Of a DNA stretch of 64,000 bases, positions 43,912-52,557 are shown in pieces (the first letter of the stretch is position 1; every line of letters begins with the position of its first letter). Where the stretch lies: positions 214,491-278,490 of the forward strand of contig NZ_JAMOZL010000013.1 in assembly GCF_023667495.1 (NCBI RefSeq). Reading direction: 5' to 3'. Both the position numbers and the translations under genes were made by a program. This DNA is from Dyadobacter sp. MSC1_007 (GTDB lineage Bacteria > Bacteroidota > Bacteroidia > Cytophagales > Spirosomataceae). The notes beneath the pieces are model-generated. The model was given only the letters and a program-made list of their open reading frames with translations, was not told the origin of the DNA and ran no database searches.

Positions 43912-45174
43912 TTATCTCGGACCTCTTGAAGACGAGCGCGTTGCTCCCCCTCCTCCACCGCCACCCGAAGATGGTGCGCTGTAACTTCTGGACGGCGCAC
44001 TGTAACTTGGTGCGCTATAAGTACGGCTTGGCGCACTATACTCAGAGCTTCTGCTTGGGGTCGAATAGTTTCCGCGGGAAGGTGCGCTGTAATCAGACTG
44101 GCTTCTCGACGGAGCGCTGTAAGACGGCGTACTGTACGATGACGAGTTGTTTCCTCTGGATGAACGTGGCGTCGAATAGCTGGCTCCGCCACCGTTTTCT
44201 GAAGAGTAGTTGCTGGAACTAGCCGACCGCGGGCGTGAATAATAGACATTGTTGCCATCAACTGCGCCACGTGTGCTGTACGACTCTCCGCTTGTGCGTC
44301 CGCCGGCATCAGCGACGCTTCCTCGTCCCGTTCTGGAAGATCTCGGTGAAGAATAAGTATCGCCTGAAATGGCGTTGCCACTTCTTCTGCTGCCACGGTC
44401 ACCGGAAGTGGTGTTGCGTGGAGAGCTGGTATAACCGGAGTTATAACGGTCGCTTCTTCTGGTTGAACTCGCATCAACGACTCTTGGCCCGCGGGTGCGG
44501 TAAATGTTTCTGTCGTAATTGTTATTCACTACAATTACCGGACGGCTATAAGCCCACGGCGAGTATCCGTAGCCACCGTAGAAGCCGTCATACCCGTAGC
44601 CGTACATACTGTTATAACCCCAGGGGCTATATCCCCATGGACTGTAGTACCCAAATGGATCATAGCCGTAATTCCACATGCTTCCGTAGCCCCAGGGTGA
44701 ATAGCCCAGCATCGACCCGAAGCCCATTCCGATGTACGGACGCATTCTGAATGAATTGCCAAAGCCAAACTGGAAGGAAAGCCCAGAATAGCCTGGCCAA
44801 TAGGAACCAAGGCCGCCGTAAAATGAATTGCTGAAGGCACTTGCTGAATTGTACCCGTCAACAAAGCCGGCGTTGTAGCCAACGTCAGTTGAAACGTTAC
44901 GTTTCACGCTTCTGGATGAAAGATAAGATTCGTCGTAATAGTCGCTGGTGCCCTCTTCGGAATCTTTACCGGTATAAGTGTAATCCGGGTTATCCGTCCG
45001 GGACAGTTCTTGTTCTGCACCCTTATCTCTCAAAACGACCCCTGCACCGGAATTTCCTCCGTACAGATCGTCATATCCACCGCCTGAGCGCGATACATAT
45101 TGATTTGTGGTACATCCCCAAGCTCCCAGCAGCACTAGCAAAGACAAATGTTTTGCTTTATTGATCGTACTCAT
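43912..45174 (-). CDS. Tyrosine/glycine- and serine/arginine-rich repetitive lipoprotein
   Basis: The 420-residue protein has a lipoprotein signal (LVLLGAWGC, Cys near 21). A central part (about 145-215) is rich in Tyr, Gly and Trp with recurring YSPWGY. The C-terminal half is low complexity with arginine and serine, ending in many YSAPSRS-like repeats and a glycine run. I do not recognise a functional domain. Its make-up suggests a disordered, positively charged envelope protein that could bind polysaccharide or nucleic acid outside the cell. An antisense frame of nearly 200 codons is a by-product of the biased composition. Confidence 0.8.
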   Translation of the reverse strand: MSTINKAKHLSLLVLLGAWGCTTNQYVSRSGGGYDDLYGGNSGAGVVLRDKGAEQELSRTDNPDYTYTGKDSEEGTSDYYDESYLSSRSVKRNVSTDVGYNAGFVDGYNSASAFSNSFYGGLGSYWPGYSGLSFQFGFGNSFRMRPYIGMGFGSMLGYSPWGYGSMWNYGYDPFGYYSPWGYSPWGYNSMYGYGYDGFYGGYGYSPWAYSRPVIVVNNNYDRNIYRTRGPRVVDASSTRRSDRYNSGYTSSPRNTTSGDRGSRRSGNAISGDTYSSPRSSRTGRGSVADAGGRTSGESYSTRGAVDGNNVYYSRPRSASSSNYSSENGGGASYSTPRSSRGNNSSSYSTPSYSAPSRSQSDYSAPSRGNYSTPSRSSEYSAPSRTYSAPSYSAPSRSYSAPSSGGGGGGGATRSSSRGPR

Positions 45175-45282
45175 GGCTTTTAAGGCTTAAAAGTTTGTTG
45201 CTAATATAGTTAAAAATCCCATTCCAAACTATGAAGTAAACGTCTGTAACTATACATTAATTCCAAAGTTAACATAAAAAAC

Positions 45283-45290
45283 TATCTTTG
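45283..45290 (+). promoter_or_regulatory. Candidate -7 element for proS
   Basis: TATCTTTG matches TAnnTTTG exactly and gives a leader of about 60 bases before the ATG at 45359. No good TTTG is present upstream. Confidence 0.45.
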
Positions 45291-45358
45291 CAACTCCCCG
45301 AAAAAGCGGGTCCAGTTTAACGATATACTCCATTTCCATTCCAAAATAATCCAAAGTA

Positions 45359-46834
45359 ATGAGTAAAGCCTTGCCTACCCGAAGTGAAAACTACTCCGAA
45401 TGGTATAATGAATTAGTAAAAAGAGCCGACCTGGCAGAAAACTCGGCCGTAAGAGGCTGCATGGTCATTAAACCCTACGGATATTCGATCTGGGAGAAGA
45501 TGCAGCGCGCCCTGGACGATATGTTCAAAGAAACCGGCCATACCAATGCCTATTTTCCGCTTTTCATCCCCAAATCATACCTGAGCAAAGAAGCTTCCCA
45601 TGTGGAGGGCTTTGCCAAAGAATGTGCCGTGGTTACTCATTACCGCTTAAAAAACGATCCCAACGGCAAGGGCGTGATCGTTGATCCGGATGCTAAATTG
45701 GAAGAAGAACTGATCGTACGGCCTACTTCGGAGACGGTTATCTGGAGTACCTATAAAAATTGGATCCAGTCCTACCGCGACCTGCCTCTGCTGATCAACC
45801 AATGGGCTAATGTCGTTCGCTGGGAAATGCGCACGCGGCTTTTCCTCCGTACGGCTGAATTCTTGTGGCAAGAGGGCCATACTGCCCATTCAACTGCGCA
45901 GGAAGCGGTCGCCGAAACCAAGCAAATGCTGGAAATTTATGCACAGTTTGCCGAAGAATGGATGGCCGTACCAGTTTTAAAAGGCGTTAAAACCGCCAAC
46001 GAGCGCTTCGCAGGTGCCGAGGACACCTATTGCATCGAGGCGTTGATGCAGGACGGAAAAGCATTACAGGCGGGAACATCCCACTTTTTGGGACAGAATT
46101 TCGCCACTGCGTTCGATGTCAAGTTTCAGGACAAAGATGGCAAGCTGGAATATGTCTGGGGAACCTCCTGGGGCGTAAGTACGCGTCTGATGGGCGCGCT
46201 GATCATGGCGCATTCGGATGACAGCGGTTTGGTATTACCTCCTAAACTGGCCCCGATTCAGGTTGTGATCGTGCCGATTTATAAAAATGAAGAGCAGCTT
46301 GCTCAAATTTCCGAGAAAGTCGCCGAAATTACCAAACAGCTTAAAAAACTGGGCATCAGCGTTAAATATGATAATAGCGATGCCTACAAGCCAGGATATA
46401 AATTTGCCGAGTATGAGCTGAAAGGCGTTCCTGTAAGACTTGCACTAGGCGGCCGTGACCTTGAAAACGGCACCATTGAGGTGGCAAGAAGGGATACTAA
46501 GACGAAAGAAACAGTCGCGCTGGAAGGCATTGCCGACTATGTAAGCGGCCTGCTGGACAACATCCAGGAGTCGATTTACAATAAGGCACTCGCGTTCCGT
46601 GAAGAAAATACTTTCCGGGTGGACACATTTGAGGAATTCAACAAAGTGCTTGATGATAGAGGCGGTTTCATTCTTGCGCATTGGGACGGCACTTCCGAGA
46701 CAGAAGAAAAGATCAAGGAAGAAACCAAGGCGACCATACGCTGCATTCCTTTGAACCAGGAAGCAGAAGAAGGGGTTTGTATTTATTCTGGTAAACCTTC
46801 GAAAGGCCGCGTGGTTTTTGCGCGGGCATACTAA
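45359..46834 (+). CDS. proS: Prolyl-tRNA synthetase
   Basis: The 491-residue class II enzyme charges tRNA-Pro. It is of the short, archaeal/eukaryotic-like type without the editing insertion: RGCMVIKPYGYSIWEKMQ at the start, motif 2 around RWEMRTRLFLRTAEFLWQEGH, motif 3 in the GTSWGVSTRLMG region, then an anticodon-binding domain and a C-terminal zinc-like extension (CIYSGKPSKGRVVFARAY). This type is usual in Bacteroidota. Confidence 0.96.
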   Translation: MSKALPTRSENYSEWYNELVKRADLAENSAVRGCMVIKPYGYSIWEKMQRALDDMFKETGHTNAYFPLFIPKSYLSKEASHVEGFAKECAVVTHYRLKNDPNGKGVIVDPDAKLEEELIVRPTSETVIWSTYKNWIQSYRDLPLLINQWANVVRWEMRTRLFLRTAEFLWQEGHTAHSTAQEAVAETKQMLEIYAQFAEEWMAVPVLKGVKTANERFAGAEDTYCIEALMQDGKALQAGTSHFLGQNFATAFDVKFQDKDGKLEYVWGTSWGVSTRLMGALIMAHSDDSGLVLPPKLAPIQVVIVPIYKNEEQLAQISEKVAEITKQLKKLGISVKYDNSDAYKPGYKFAEYELKGVPVRLALGGRDLENGTIEVARRDTKTKETVALEGIADYVSGLLDNIQESIYNKALAFREENTFRVDTFEEFNKVLDDRGGFILAHWDGTSETEEKIKEETKATIRCIPLNQEAEEGVCIYSGKPSKGRVVFARAY

Positions 46835-46848
46835 TTTTAATCAATCCT

Positions 46849-46881
46849 CCTTTCATCACCTTGGGATGAAGGGCTTTTTTT
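46849..46881 (+). terminator. Intrinsic terminator of proS
   Basis: CCTTTCATC (46849-46857) pairs with GATGAAGGG (46865-46873) with one G-T wobble, followed by CTTTTTTT. The FKBP gene starts 20 bases later, so some read-through is possible. Confidence 0.75.
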
Positions 46882-46901
46882 AACCAATAAGATAACAAGC
46901 A

Positions 46902-47330
46902 ATGAAGCAGGCAAAGGCAGGTGACAATGTGCAGGTCCACTACAAAGGGACCTTGCCAGACGGACAACTTTTTGATTCCTCGGAGGGACGTGAGCCTTTG
47001 AGCTTCACACTGGGCAGCGGCCAGGTGATCAAAGGATTTGATGACGGAGTTACCGGAATGGAAATCGGCGATAAAAAAACAATCCATATTCCTAATGACG
47101 AAGCTTATGGGCCTGTCAACGAAGAAATGGTGATCAACTTCGACCGCAAGCAAATTCCTGCTGAGATACCTTTGGAAGTTGGCGGCACCTTGAATATGCA
47201 TCAGGACGGCGGCCAGGTGATCCCGGTAGTTGTGAGAGAAGTTACTGACGAATACGTGGTACTGGATGCCAATCACCCACTAGCAGGTCAGGATTTGATA
47301 TTTGAACTGGAACTGGTAGGGATCAGTTAA
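46902..47330 (+). CDS. FKBP-type peptidyl-prolyl isomerase, SlyD-like
   Basis: The 142-residue protein has the SlyD layout: the FKBP core (VQVHYKGTLPDGQLFDSS, PLSFTLGSGQVIKGFD, GMEIGDKKTIHIP) interrupted by an insert-in-flap chaperone domain (about 70-125, EAYGPVNEEMV), closing with HPLAGQDLIFELELVGI. It speeds prolyl isomerisation and helps folding in the cytoplasm. The histidine-rich metal-binding tail of E. coli SlyD is absent. It ends four bases from the convergent AlbA_2 gene. Confidence 0.92.
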   Translation: MKQAKAGDNVQVHYKGTLPDGQLFDSSEGREPLSFTLGSGQVIKGFDDGVTGMEIGDKKTIHIPNDEAYGPVNEEMVINFDRKQIPAEIPLEVGGTLNMHQDGGQVIPVVVREVTDEYVVLDANHPLAGQDLIFELELVGIS

Positions 47331-47334
47331 TCGA

Positions 47335-47964
47335 TCATTCTGCCCACTTCAGGCTGAAACTTTCGGGTTTTCCACGCGAAAGTTTCAGCAAAATTTGCCT
47401 CGCAGCAAGATCCTGCAACATCCTTTCCGCCCTTTTTTCAGAAATATTGATAATTTTTGAAAAAGCCCTCGCAGTTACCATATCGGTCTCTTTCAGATAA
47501 GTAATGAGCGTTTTCACATGCCGGCTTGCCAACAGCTTTTCCGTCTCCGAATCGGCACCATTGTAAAGAAGCAACCGCGGGATCGGCATGCTTTTGTCCT
47601 TCACACGAATGTATATGATGCGTTCTCCCTTTTCATTGTGCGCAAAATGGGGCTTGTCTTCGCTCTCCTCGACTCCAACCGATAGCACCAATTTTCCGTC
47701 CAGCTTTATGGTTTTGACCTGAACGACCACCTTAGGTTCGATTAATTGAGTGGTAGCCTTTTCGAGCTTTTCTAGTTCTTTCAGCTCGGAGTGAACCCCC
47801 ATTACAGTCCCATTATCAGCCACCCCGACCAGCAACGTGCCACCCGACGTATTTGCGAAAGACACTATGGTTTTGGCAATTTTAAAGGCGCTGTCGACGG
47901 TCCTTTTGAATTCGGTCGCTAGGCCCTCTCCTTCTTTGATTAACTGGATAATACTTTTATTCAT
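47335..47964 (-). CDS. AlbA_2 (Schlafen-type) domain protein with winged helix
   Basis: The 209-residue protein starts with an AlbA_2 / divergent-AAA_4 domain (about 12-120: GLATEFKRTVDSAFKIAKTI, FANTSGGTLLVGVADNG, YIRVKDKSMPIPR). A C-terminal helix-turn-helix follows (about 150-200: ARAFSKIINISEKRAERML). Such proteins are putative DNA- or RNA-binding regulators, and related domains occur in some defence proteins. It is four bases downstream of dprA on the same strand, so it may be co-expressed in DNA processing. Confidence 0.85.
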   Translation of the reverse strand: MNKSIIQLIKEGEGLATEFKRTVDSAFKIAKTIVSFANTSGGTLLVGVADNGTVMGVHSELKELEKLEKATTQLIEPKVVVQVKTIKLDGKLVLSVGVEESEDKPHFAHNEKGERIIYIRVKDKSMPIPRLLLYNGADSETEKLLASRHVKTLITYLKETDMVTARAFSKIINISEKRAERMLQDLAARQILLKLSRGKPESFSLKWAE

Positions 47965-47968
47965 TCAC

Positions 47969-49078
47969 TTAAATCAATGCATATTTTTTACCCGGCAATG
48001 ACCGGACCATTCCCTGAAATTCAAGATTTAAAAGCAGCGCCGCAAGCCTGTTCAGGTGTATACCCGAATGCCAGGCCAGTTCATCGATCTGAACAATGCC
48101 TTGCTGCTTCAAAAGTGCAAGCACCTGGCCTTCATCCTGCGTAAAACCGTCGAAACTAAGCGGTAGTGAAACCGCCGGTTTTTCCGCTCCGCCCCAGCCC
48201 AATGCAAGTGCCATATCCCCCACCGAGGTGAAGATCGATGCCTTGTTGTCCCTGATCAGCAGGTTGCATCCTTCCGAATGCGGCTCTTCGATCATACCCG
48301 GCACGGCAAATACTTCCCGGTGATAGTTCTGCGCAAACTCGACTGTGATCAGGCTTCCGCCTTTCCTTCCCGACTCCACTACTATCGTAACATCACTTAG
48401 CCCGGCAATAATTCGGTTCCTGGCCGGAAATCTCATAAAATCGGGTTTGGTGCCCAAAGCGTTCTCTGTGACAATTCCTCCGCTTTGCTGCATTTCCGTG
48501 GCCGTACGCCGGTGAACAGCCGGATAGATCACGTCGAGCCCACTGGCCATTACACCGATCGTCGGCAAATTCTGTTTCAGACATGCACGATGGGCAGTGA
48601 TATCCACACCATAAGCAAGCCCGCTTACAATCAGGGGCGCGAATGGCACAAGATCGAGTATAATCGACTCGGTAACCGATTTGCCATATTCGCTGATCTT
48701 GCGTGTACCCACAATCCCGACGGTTCGGGCTGCATTAAATTCGATATTCCCGTGATAATAAAGCACTATTGGAGAGTCATAAAGCGGCTTTAAACGTGAC
48801 GGATAGAGCGGGTCATTGAAAAATAGTAATCCGGTCCCGGTTTTACCGCAATTGGTAAACTCACGCTCAGCTATATCAAGTGAAGTTTTGCCCAGAATAG
48901 CTTTCGCCATTTTCTCGCCGACACCGGGGACCCTGATCAGCTTTTTGTAATCGGCTAAAAACACATTGGAGGCTCCCCCACAGTAACTTATGAGCTGGCG
49001 GACGGTCACAGAGCCGATCCCCGGGGTATGGATAAGGGCAAGTATGCAGATTTTCTCCGCATCGGTAGATGGTAACAT
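47969..49078 (-). CDS. dprA: DNA-processing protein DprA
   Basis: The 369-residue protein protects incoming single-stranded DNA and loads RecA during natural transformation. An N-terminal SAM-like helical domain (IHTPGIGSVTVRQLISY, VPGVGEKMAKAI) precedes the Rossmann core (VGIVGTRKISEYG, IVSGLAYGVDITAHRAC, VMASGLDVIYP, FPARNRIIAGLSD, GSLITVEFAQNY). A C-terminal winged helix (EGQVLALLKQQGIVQIDEL) completes it. The ATG at 49078 (MLPSTDAEK) is preferred; a promoter lies upstream. Confidence 0.95.
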   Translation of the reverse strand: MLPSTDAEKICILALIHTPGIGSVTVRQLISYCGGASNVFLADYKKLIRVPGVGEKMAKAILGKTSLDIAEREFTNCGKTGTGLLFFNDPLYPSRLKPLYDSPIVLYYHGNIEFNAARTVGIVGTRKISEYGKSVTESIILDLVPFAPLIVSGLAYGVDITAHRACLKQNLPTIGVMASGLDVIYPAVHRRTATEMQQSGGIVTENALGTKPDFMRFPARNRIIAGLSDVTIVVESGRKGGSLITVEFAQNYHREVFAVPGMIEEPHSEGCNLLIRDNKASIFTSVGDMALALGWGGAEKPAVSLPLSFDGFTQDEGQVLALLKQQGIVQIDELAWHSGIHLNRLAALLLNLEFQGMVRSLPGKKYALI

Positions 49079-49133
49079 ATATAGTGTGTTGGTTGAGATT
49101 GAAATGGCTGCCCGCGGCCTGGCATACATTTTG

Positions 49134-49161
49134 CAAAAATACGCAAGACAGCTAATTCAAA
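49134..49161 (-). promoter_or_regulatory. Candidate promoter of dprA
   Basis: On the minus strand TTTG (49161-49158), 16 bases, then TATTTTTG (49141-49134), an exact -7 match with slightly short spacing. It supports the dprA start at 49078. Confidence 0.5.
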
Positions 49162-49187
49162 AGTAACAATAATCCGTAAAACGGTAT

Positions 49188-51011
49188 ATGGAAAATTTAC
49201 AGGGCGAAGACATCGCCACCGAGCAGCACTATGAAGGCATGGGAGCAACCTGTTATCCCGAAGGTGTCTTTTACCGTGTCTGGGCACCGCATGCCGAAAG
49301 CGTTTCAGTAACCGGAACCTTCAACGACTGGAATGCCACAGCAAATCCGTTGCAAAAAGAAGAAAATGGCATGTGGGGTGCATTGATAGAGAACTCCCGG
49401 GAAGGTGATGAATATAAATTCCTACTCAAAACTCCTTCTGGAGACCTACACCGCAATGATCCATATGCTTTCAAAATGACCAATTCCGCTGGCAATTGCG
49501 TCGTCTACAATCACGCTTCATTCGATTGGCAAAACGAGTCTTTCCAAATGCCCGGCTGGCAGGAGCTGGTGATCTACGAACTACACGTCGGAACATTTCA
49601 CGTGAAAGAAAAGGGCCGCGTTGGTACCTTCTTCACGGCCATCGAACGACTGCCTTACCTGAAAGATATGGGTTTCAATGCAATAGAATTGATGCCCTGT
49701 TCTGAATTTCCCGGGTCGATGTCCTGGGGCTATAACCCAGCCAACCCATTCGCCATCGAATCCGATTACGGTGGCCCCGACGGCTTAAAAGCATTTGTAA
49801 AAGCAGCACATGAAGCGGGCCTGGCCGTAATCCTGGACGTTGTTTACAACCATTTCGGACCTTCTGATCTTGACCTGTGGCAGTTTGACGGTTGGCAGGA
49901 GAACAACGGAGGCGGAATCTATTTTTACAATGACTGGCGCTCTGAAACTCCCTGGGGAAACACCAGGCCCGACTATGGACGAGGCGAAGTAAGGCAATAT
50001 ATTCACGACAATGCGATGATGTGGCTCAAAGACTACCGCGTCGATGGGTTGCGGATGGACATGGTACCTTATATCCGGAACGTGAAAGCAGATGGAAACC
50101 CGGGAAACGATATTGCGGAAGGCATTTCACTCGTGCAATGGATCAATAAAGACGTTCGTGAACATTATCCAAACTGCATTACCATCGCCGAGGATATGCA
50201 TTCGCTGGACTTTATCACCAATACAGTTGAGAATGGCGGTCTGGGTTACGGCTCGCAATGGGACGCAGAATTTGTACACGCGATCCGCGACGCGATCATT
50301 ACGGCCAATGATCAGGACCGCGATATGGAAAAAGTCGTTGGCGCGATCATGAACCGATATAATACCGATTCGTTCCAACGCATAATCTACACCGAATCGC
50401 ACGACGAAGTAGCCAACGGCCAGGCCAGGGTGGCCGAAGAAATTGCCGATGGCGATGTCGATAACTGGTATTCCAAGAAGCGGGCTGCATTGGGCGTCGC
50501 GCTTGTACTGACCTCGCCGGGTATCCCGATGATTTTTCAGGGTCAACCATTGCTGGAAGACAAATGGTTTTCAGACAGCGACCCGATCGATTGGTCGCGT
50601 CTGGAAAAATTCAGCGGATTTGCTGCATTACACCGGGACATGATCCACATCCGAAGGAATTGGTTTGGCGTCACCAAAGGCTTGCAAGGCCAGAACGCAG
50701 AGATAATCAGATGCGATAATGAGAAAAAAGTTGTGGTCATGCATCGCTGGGATGCGGGGGGGCCGAAAGATAGCGTGGTAGTTGTGCTGAATTTTTCAAC
50801 CGAAACCTTTTCTGACTATAAAGTCGGCTTCCCAAGAGCAGGTAAATGGCACCTTCGTTTCAACAGCGACAATGAAGTTTACGATGAGGATTTTTCAAAT
50901 CTTGGCGTATTTGATGTTGAAACGATGGAAGGAAAAATGGACCAATGCGGGCAGTTTGCAGCATTGCAGATCCCGCCCTATTCAGCACTTATTTTTTCTC
51001 AGGAAGAGTGA
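49188..51011 (+). CDS. GH13 alpha-amylase-family enzyme, branching-enzyme-like
   Basis: The 607-residue protein has an N-terminal CBM48 domain (about 20-110, FYRVWAPHAESVSVTGTFNDW). The GH13 barrel carries the four conserved regions: DVVYNHFG, GLRMDMV (nucleophile Asp), IAEDMH (acid Glu) and TESHDEV (transition-state Asp). An all-beta C-terminal domain closes it. It resembles glycogen branching enzymes and trehalohydrolases; which linkage it makes or cuts cannot be told. There is no other glycogen gene nearby. The 3' end is followed by an unusual repeat block. Confidence 0.88.
   Translation: MENLQGEDIATEQHYEGMGATCYPEGVFYRVWAPHAESVSVTGTFNDWNATANPLQKEENGMWGALIENSREGDEYKFLLKTPSGDLHRNDPYAFKMTNSAGNCVVYNHASFDWQNESFQMPGWQELVIYELHVGTFHVKEKGRVGTFFTAIERLPYLKDMGFNAIELMPCSEFPGSMSWGYNPANPFAIESDYGGPDGLKAFVKAAHEAGLAVILDVVYNHFGPSDLDLWQFDGWQENNGGGIYFYNDWRSETPWGNTRPDYGRGEVRQYIHDNAMMWLKDYRVDGLRMDMVPYIRNVKADGNPGNDIAEGISLVQWINKDVREHYPNCITIAEDMHSLDFITNTVENGGLGYGSQWDAEFVHAIRDAIITANDQDRDMEKVVGAIMNRYNTDSFQRIIYTESHDEVANGQARVAEEIADGDVDNWYSKKRAALGVALVLTSPGIPMIFQGQPLLEDKWFSDSDPIDWSRLEKFSGFAALHRDMIHIRRNWFGVTKGLQGQNAEIIRCDNEKKVVVMHRWDAGGPKDSVVVVLNFSTETFSDYKVGFPRAGKWHLRFNSDNEVYDEDFSNLGVFDVETMEGKMDQCGQFAALQIPPYSALIFSQEE
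49594..49609. promoter_or_regulatory. parS-like palindrome inside the GH13 gene (candidate)
   Basis: The 12-bp core TTTCACGTGAAA (49596-49607) is a perfect palindrome and equals the core of the general parS sequence TGTTTCACGTGAAACA. Over 16 positions 13 agree; the outer bases differ. It lies about 6.5 kb from parB. It is coding sequence (FHVKE), so chance or codon constraint could explain it. Confidence 0.35.
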
Positions 51012-51030
51012 GTAGTTTGATGGAGGAAGG

Positions 51031-51075
51031 GGACGAAGGGAGAATGGACGAAGGGAGAATGGACGAAGGGAGAAT
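51031..51075 (+). repeat. Three tandem copies of a 15-bp purine-rich unit
   Basis: GGACGAAGGGAGAAT is repeated three times without change (51031-51045, 51046-51060, 51061-51075) and then degenerates into a GGA/AGG-rich tail to about 51110. It lies just after the GH13 stop. Frames through it are low complexity and not genes. Confidence 0.9.
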
Positions 51076-51139
51076 GGACGAAGGAGGAAGGGAGGAGGGA
51101 CGATGGAAAAGGTTCTTAATCCCTTCCTTCCCCTCCTCC

Positions 51140-51199
51140 TTTCCTCCTTTCTTCCCTTTCCTCCTTTCTTCCCTTTCCTCCTTTCTTCCCTTTCTTCCC
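51140..51199 (+). repeat. Three tandem copies of a 17-bp pyrimidine-rich unit
   Basis: TTTCCTCCTTTCTTCCC occurs three times without change (51140-51156, 51157-51173, 51174-51190) with a partial fourth copy, inside a CT-only tract that reaches about 51236. It faces the purine-rich array, so the transcript could fold into a long imperfect hairpin between convergent genes. Confidence 0.9.
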
Positions 51200-51236
51200 T
51201 CCTCCCTTTTTTCCCATTCCTCCCTTCCTCCATTTT

Positions 51237-52415
51237 CTAATTTATAATCCTGAAAATCCGCTCCCAGCGGATTTTACGTAAAAAACTGGTCGGGTTTGGG
51301 TCAATCGACATCCATACGAAAACGGCTTTGCCCACGATGTGGTCGTTGGGAACAAAGCCCCAATAACGGGAGTCTGCCGAGTCGTGACGGTTATCTCCCA
51401 TCATAAAATAATAGTCCTGCTTAAATGTATAGTCAGCCACCACTTTGCCATTGATAGTGACTTTGTCTTTGGTTAGAGCGACGTTTTCATTGCCCTCGTA
51501 ATTTTGGATAATGTCGCCGTACAATGCAATATTGACTTCCGTTAATGGAACAGTCGCTCCTTTTTTCGGAACAGTCAGCGGGCCGTAATTATCTTTATTC
51601 CAATCCAGCAGGTCTGAATTGGGAAAAAGGTAAGGCTCTTTTAAACCCTTATCCATGAATACGACTTCAACGCGCTTTACAAAATCATACGTTTTGAGCT
51701 TTTCGGCCAATGCAGCTGTTGTTTTGACCACATATCCGAATTCATCGTTCGAAGTTATGCTGTCACCAAATGTTTCGGTGAACTGTGAAAAGTCTGTAAT
51801 CCCGTTCTTGCGGAATACATTTTCTTCGTTAACAGCAGTTTTTGTCGAGACAAAATATTCATTCTGCATTCGTATGGGTAGCGCCTGCGCCGCGCCGTTT
51901 ACATACACGCGCCCCTGACGGATTTCGAGCTTGTCGCCGGGAATACCTACGCATCGCTTGATGTAGTTAGAGCGAAGATCTATGGGATGCGGATGCAGGT
52001 CGGGCAGCACGTTATTATACTTCTGGTAAGCATTAGGGTGCTCAACCGGCAAATAGAAAACCACGACGTCCCCATTTTTCACATCGGTAAATCCTGGCAG
52101 CCTGTATTGCGACAGCTTAATCCAATCCAGATATGAAGGAATGTTCGTTCCCCAGACCGTCTGATGGCTTAGTGGAATCTGCAATGGTGTCACAGGCGTA
52201 GTAGTACCGTAATGCAGCCGACTGACAAAAAGATAATCACCGACCAGCAGGCTATTCTCCATGGAAGGAGTTGGAATGACGAATGCGCTAAAAAAAAGCC
52301 ATCGTATAATCGTAGCAGCGACAACGGCGAACAAAACCGAGTCGAGCCATTCCCGAAACGGCGTTTTCTTTTTCTTCTTTTGCTGGGCTTCAGGTGCTAT
52401 TTGGGCAGTAGTCAT
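51237..52415 (-). CDS. lepB: Signal peptidase I, downstream copy
   Basis: The 392-residue S26 serine peptidase cleaves signal peptides at the periplasmic face of the inner membrane. A basic stretch (KKKKK) and one membrane segment (about 26-46) precede the catalytic Ser51 in PTPSMENSLLVGD and the general-base Lys153 in NYIKRCVGIPGDK. The late motif MMGDNRHDSADSRYWGFVP is intact. Compared with the neighbouring copy it has about a dozen extra residues before the lysine box (around 127-145). The ATG at 52415 is preferred. It is the last gene of the par-lep group. Confidence 0.93.
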   Translation of the reverse strand: MTTAQIAPEAQQKKKKKTPFREWLDSVLFAVVAATIIRWLFFSAFVIPTPSMENSLLVGDYLFVSRLHYGTTTPVTPLQIPLSHQTVWGTNIPSYLDWIKLSQYRLPGFTDVKNGDVVVFYLPVEHPNAYQKYNNVLPDLHPHPIDLRSNYIKRCVGIPGDKLEIRQGRVYVNGAAQALPIRMQNEYFVSTKTAVNEENVFRKNGITDFSQFTETFGDSITSNDEFGYVVKTTAALAEKLKTYDFVKRVEVVFMDKGLKEPYLFPNSDLLDWNKDNYGPLTVPKKGATVPLTEVNIALYGDIIQNYEGNENVALTKDKVTINGKVVADYTFKQDYYFMMGDNRHDSADSRYWGFVPNDHIVGKAVFVWMSIDPNPTSFLRKIRWERIFRIIN

Positions 52416-52505
52416 ATCGGCAGGTGCGGTCAAAGTGATAACGCAATATAGCACGAAAGCTCAGCACAAATAAACATTTATATGATGTTTATTTATATAT
52501 AAACA

Positions 52506-52534
52506 CAAAAAAGAAAGGGATCCCTTAGAATCCC
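52506..52534 (-). terminator. Possible terminator between the two lepB genes
   Basis: On the minus strand GGGAT...ATCCC forms a short stem followed by TTTCTTTTTTG. The 142-bp gap here is the longest in the par-lep group, so some transcription may end or restart at this point. Confidence 0.45.
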
Positions 52535-52557
52535 CTTCGCAAATGCGATTTTAAATC

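Noticed and set aside
43887..44477. 196-codon frame overlapping the repetitive lipoprotein on the same strand
   Set aside because: It is an out-of-frame reading of serine/arginine repeats (rich in H, R, A, T) and lacks any recognisable fold; the signal-bearing frame is the gene.
51031..51199. CRISPR-like array
   Set aside because: The units are contiguous tandem copies with no spacers, and there are no cas genes.
50945..51247. Low-complexity frames of 83-100 codons through the purine/pyrimidine block
   Set aside because: They consist only of repeated MDEGR or SFPP/LPSS residues forced by the simple sequence; no start context or homologue is expected.
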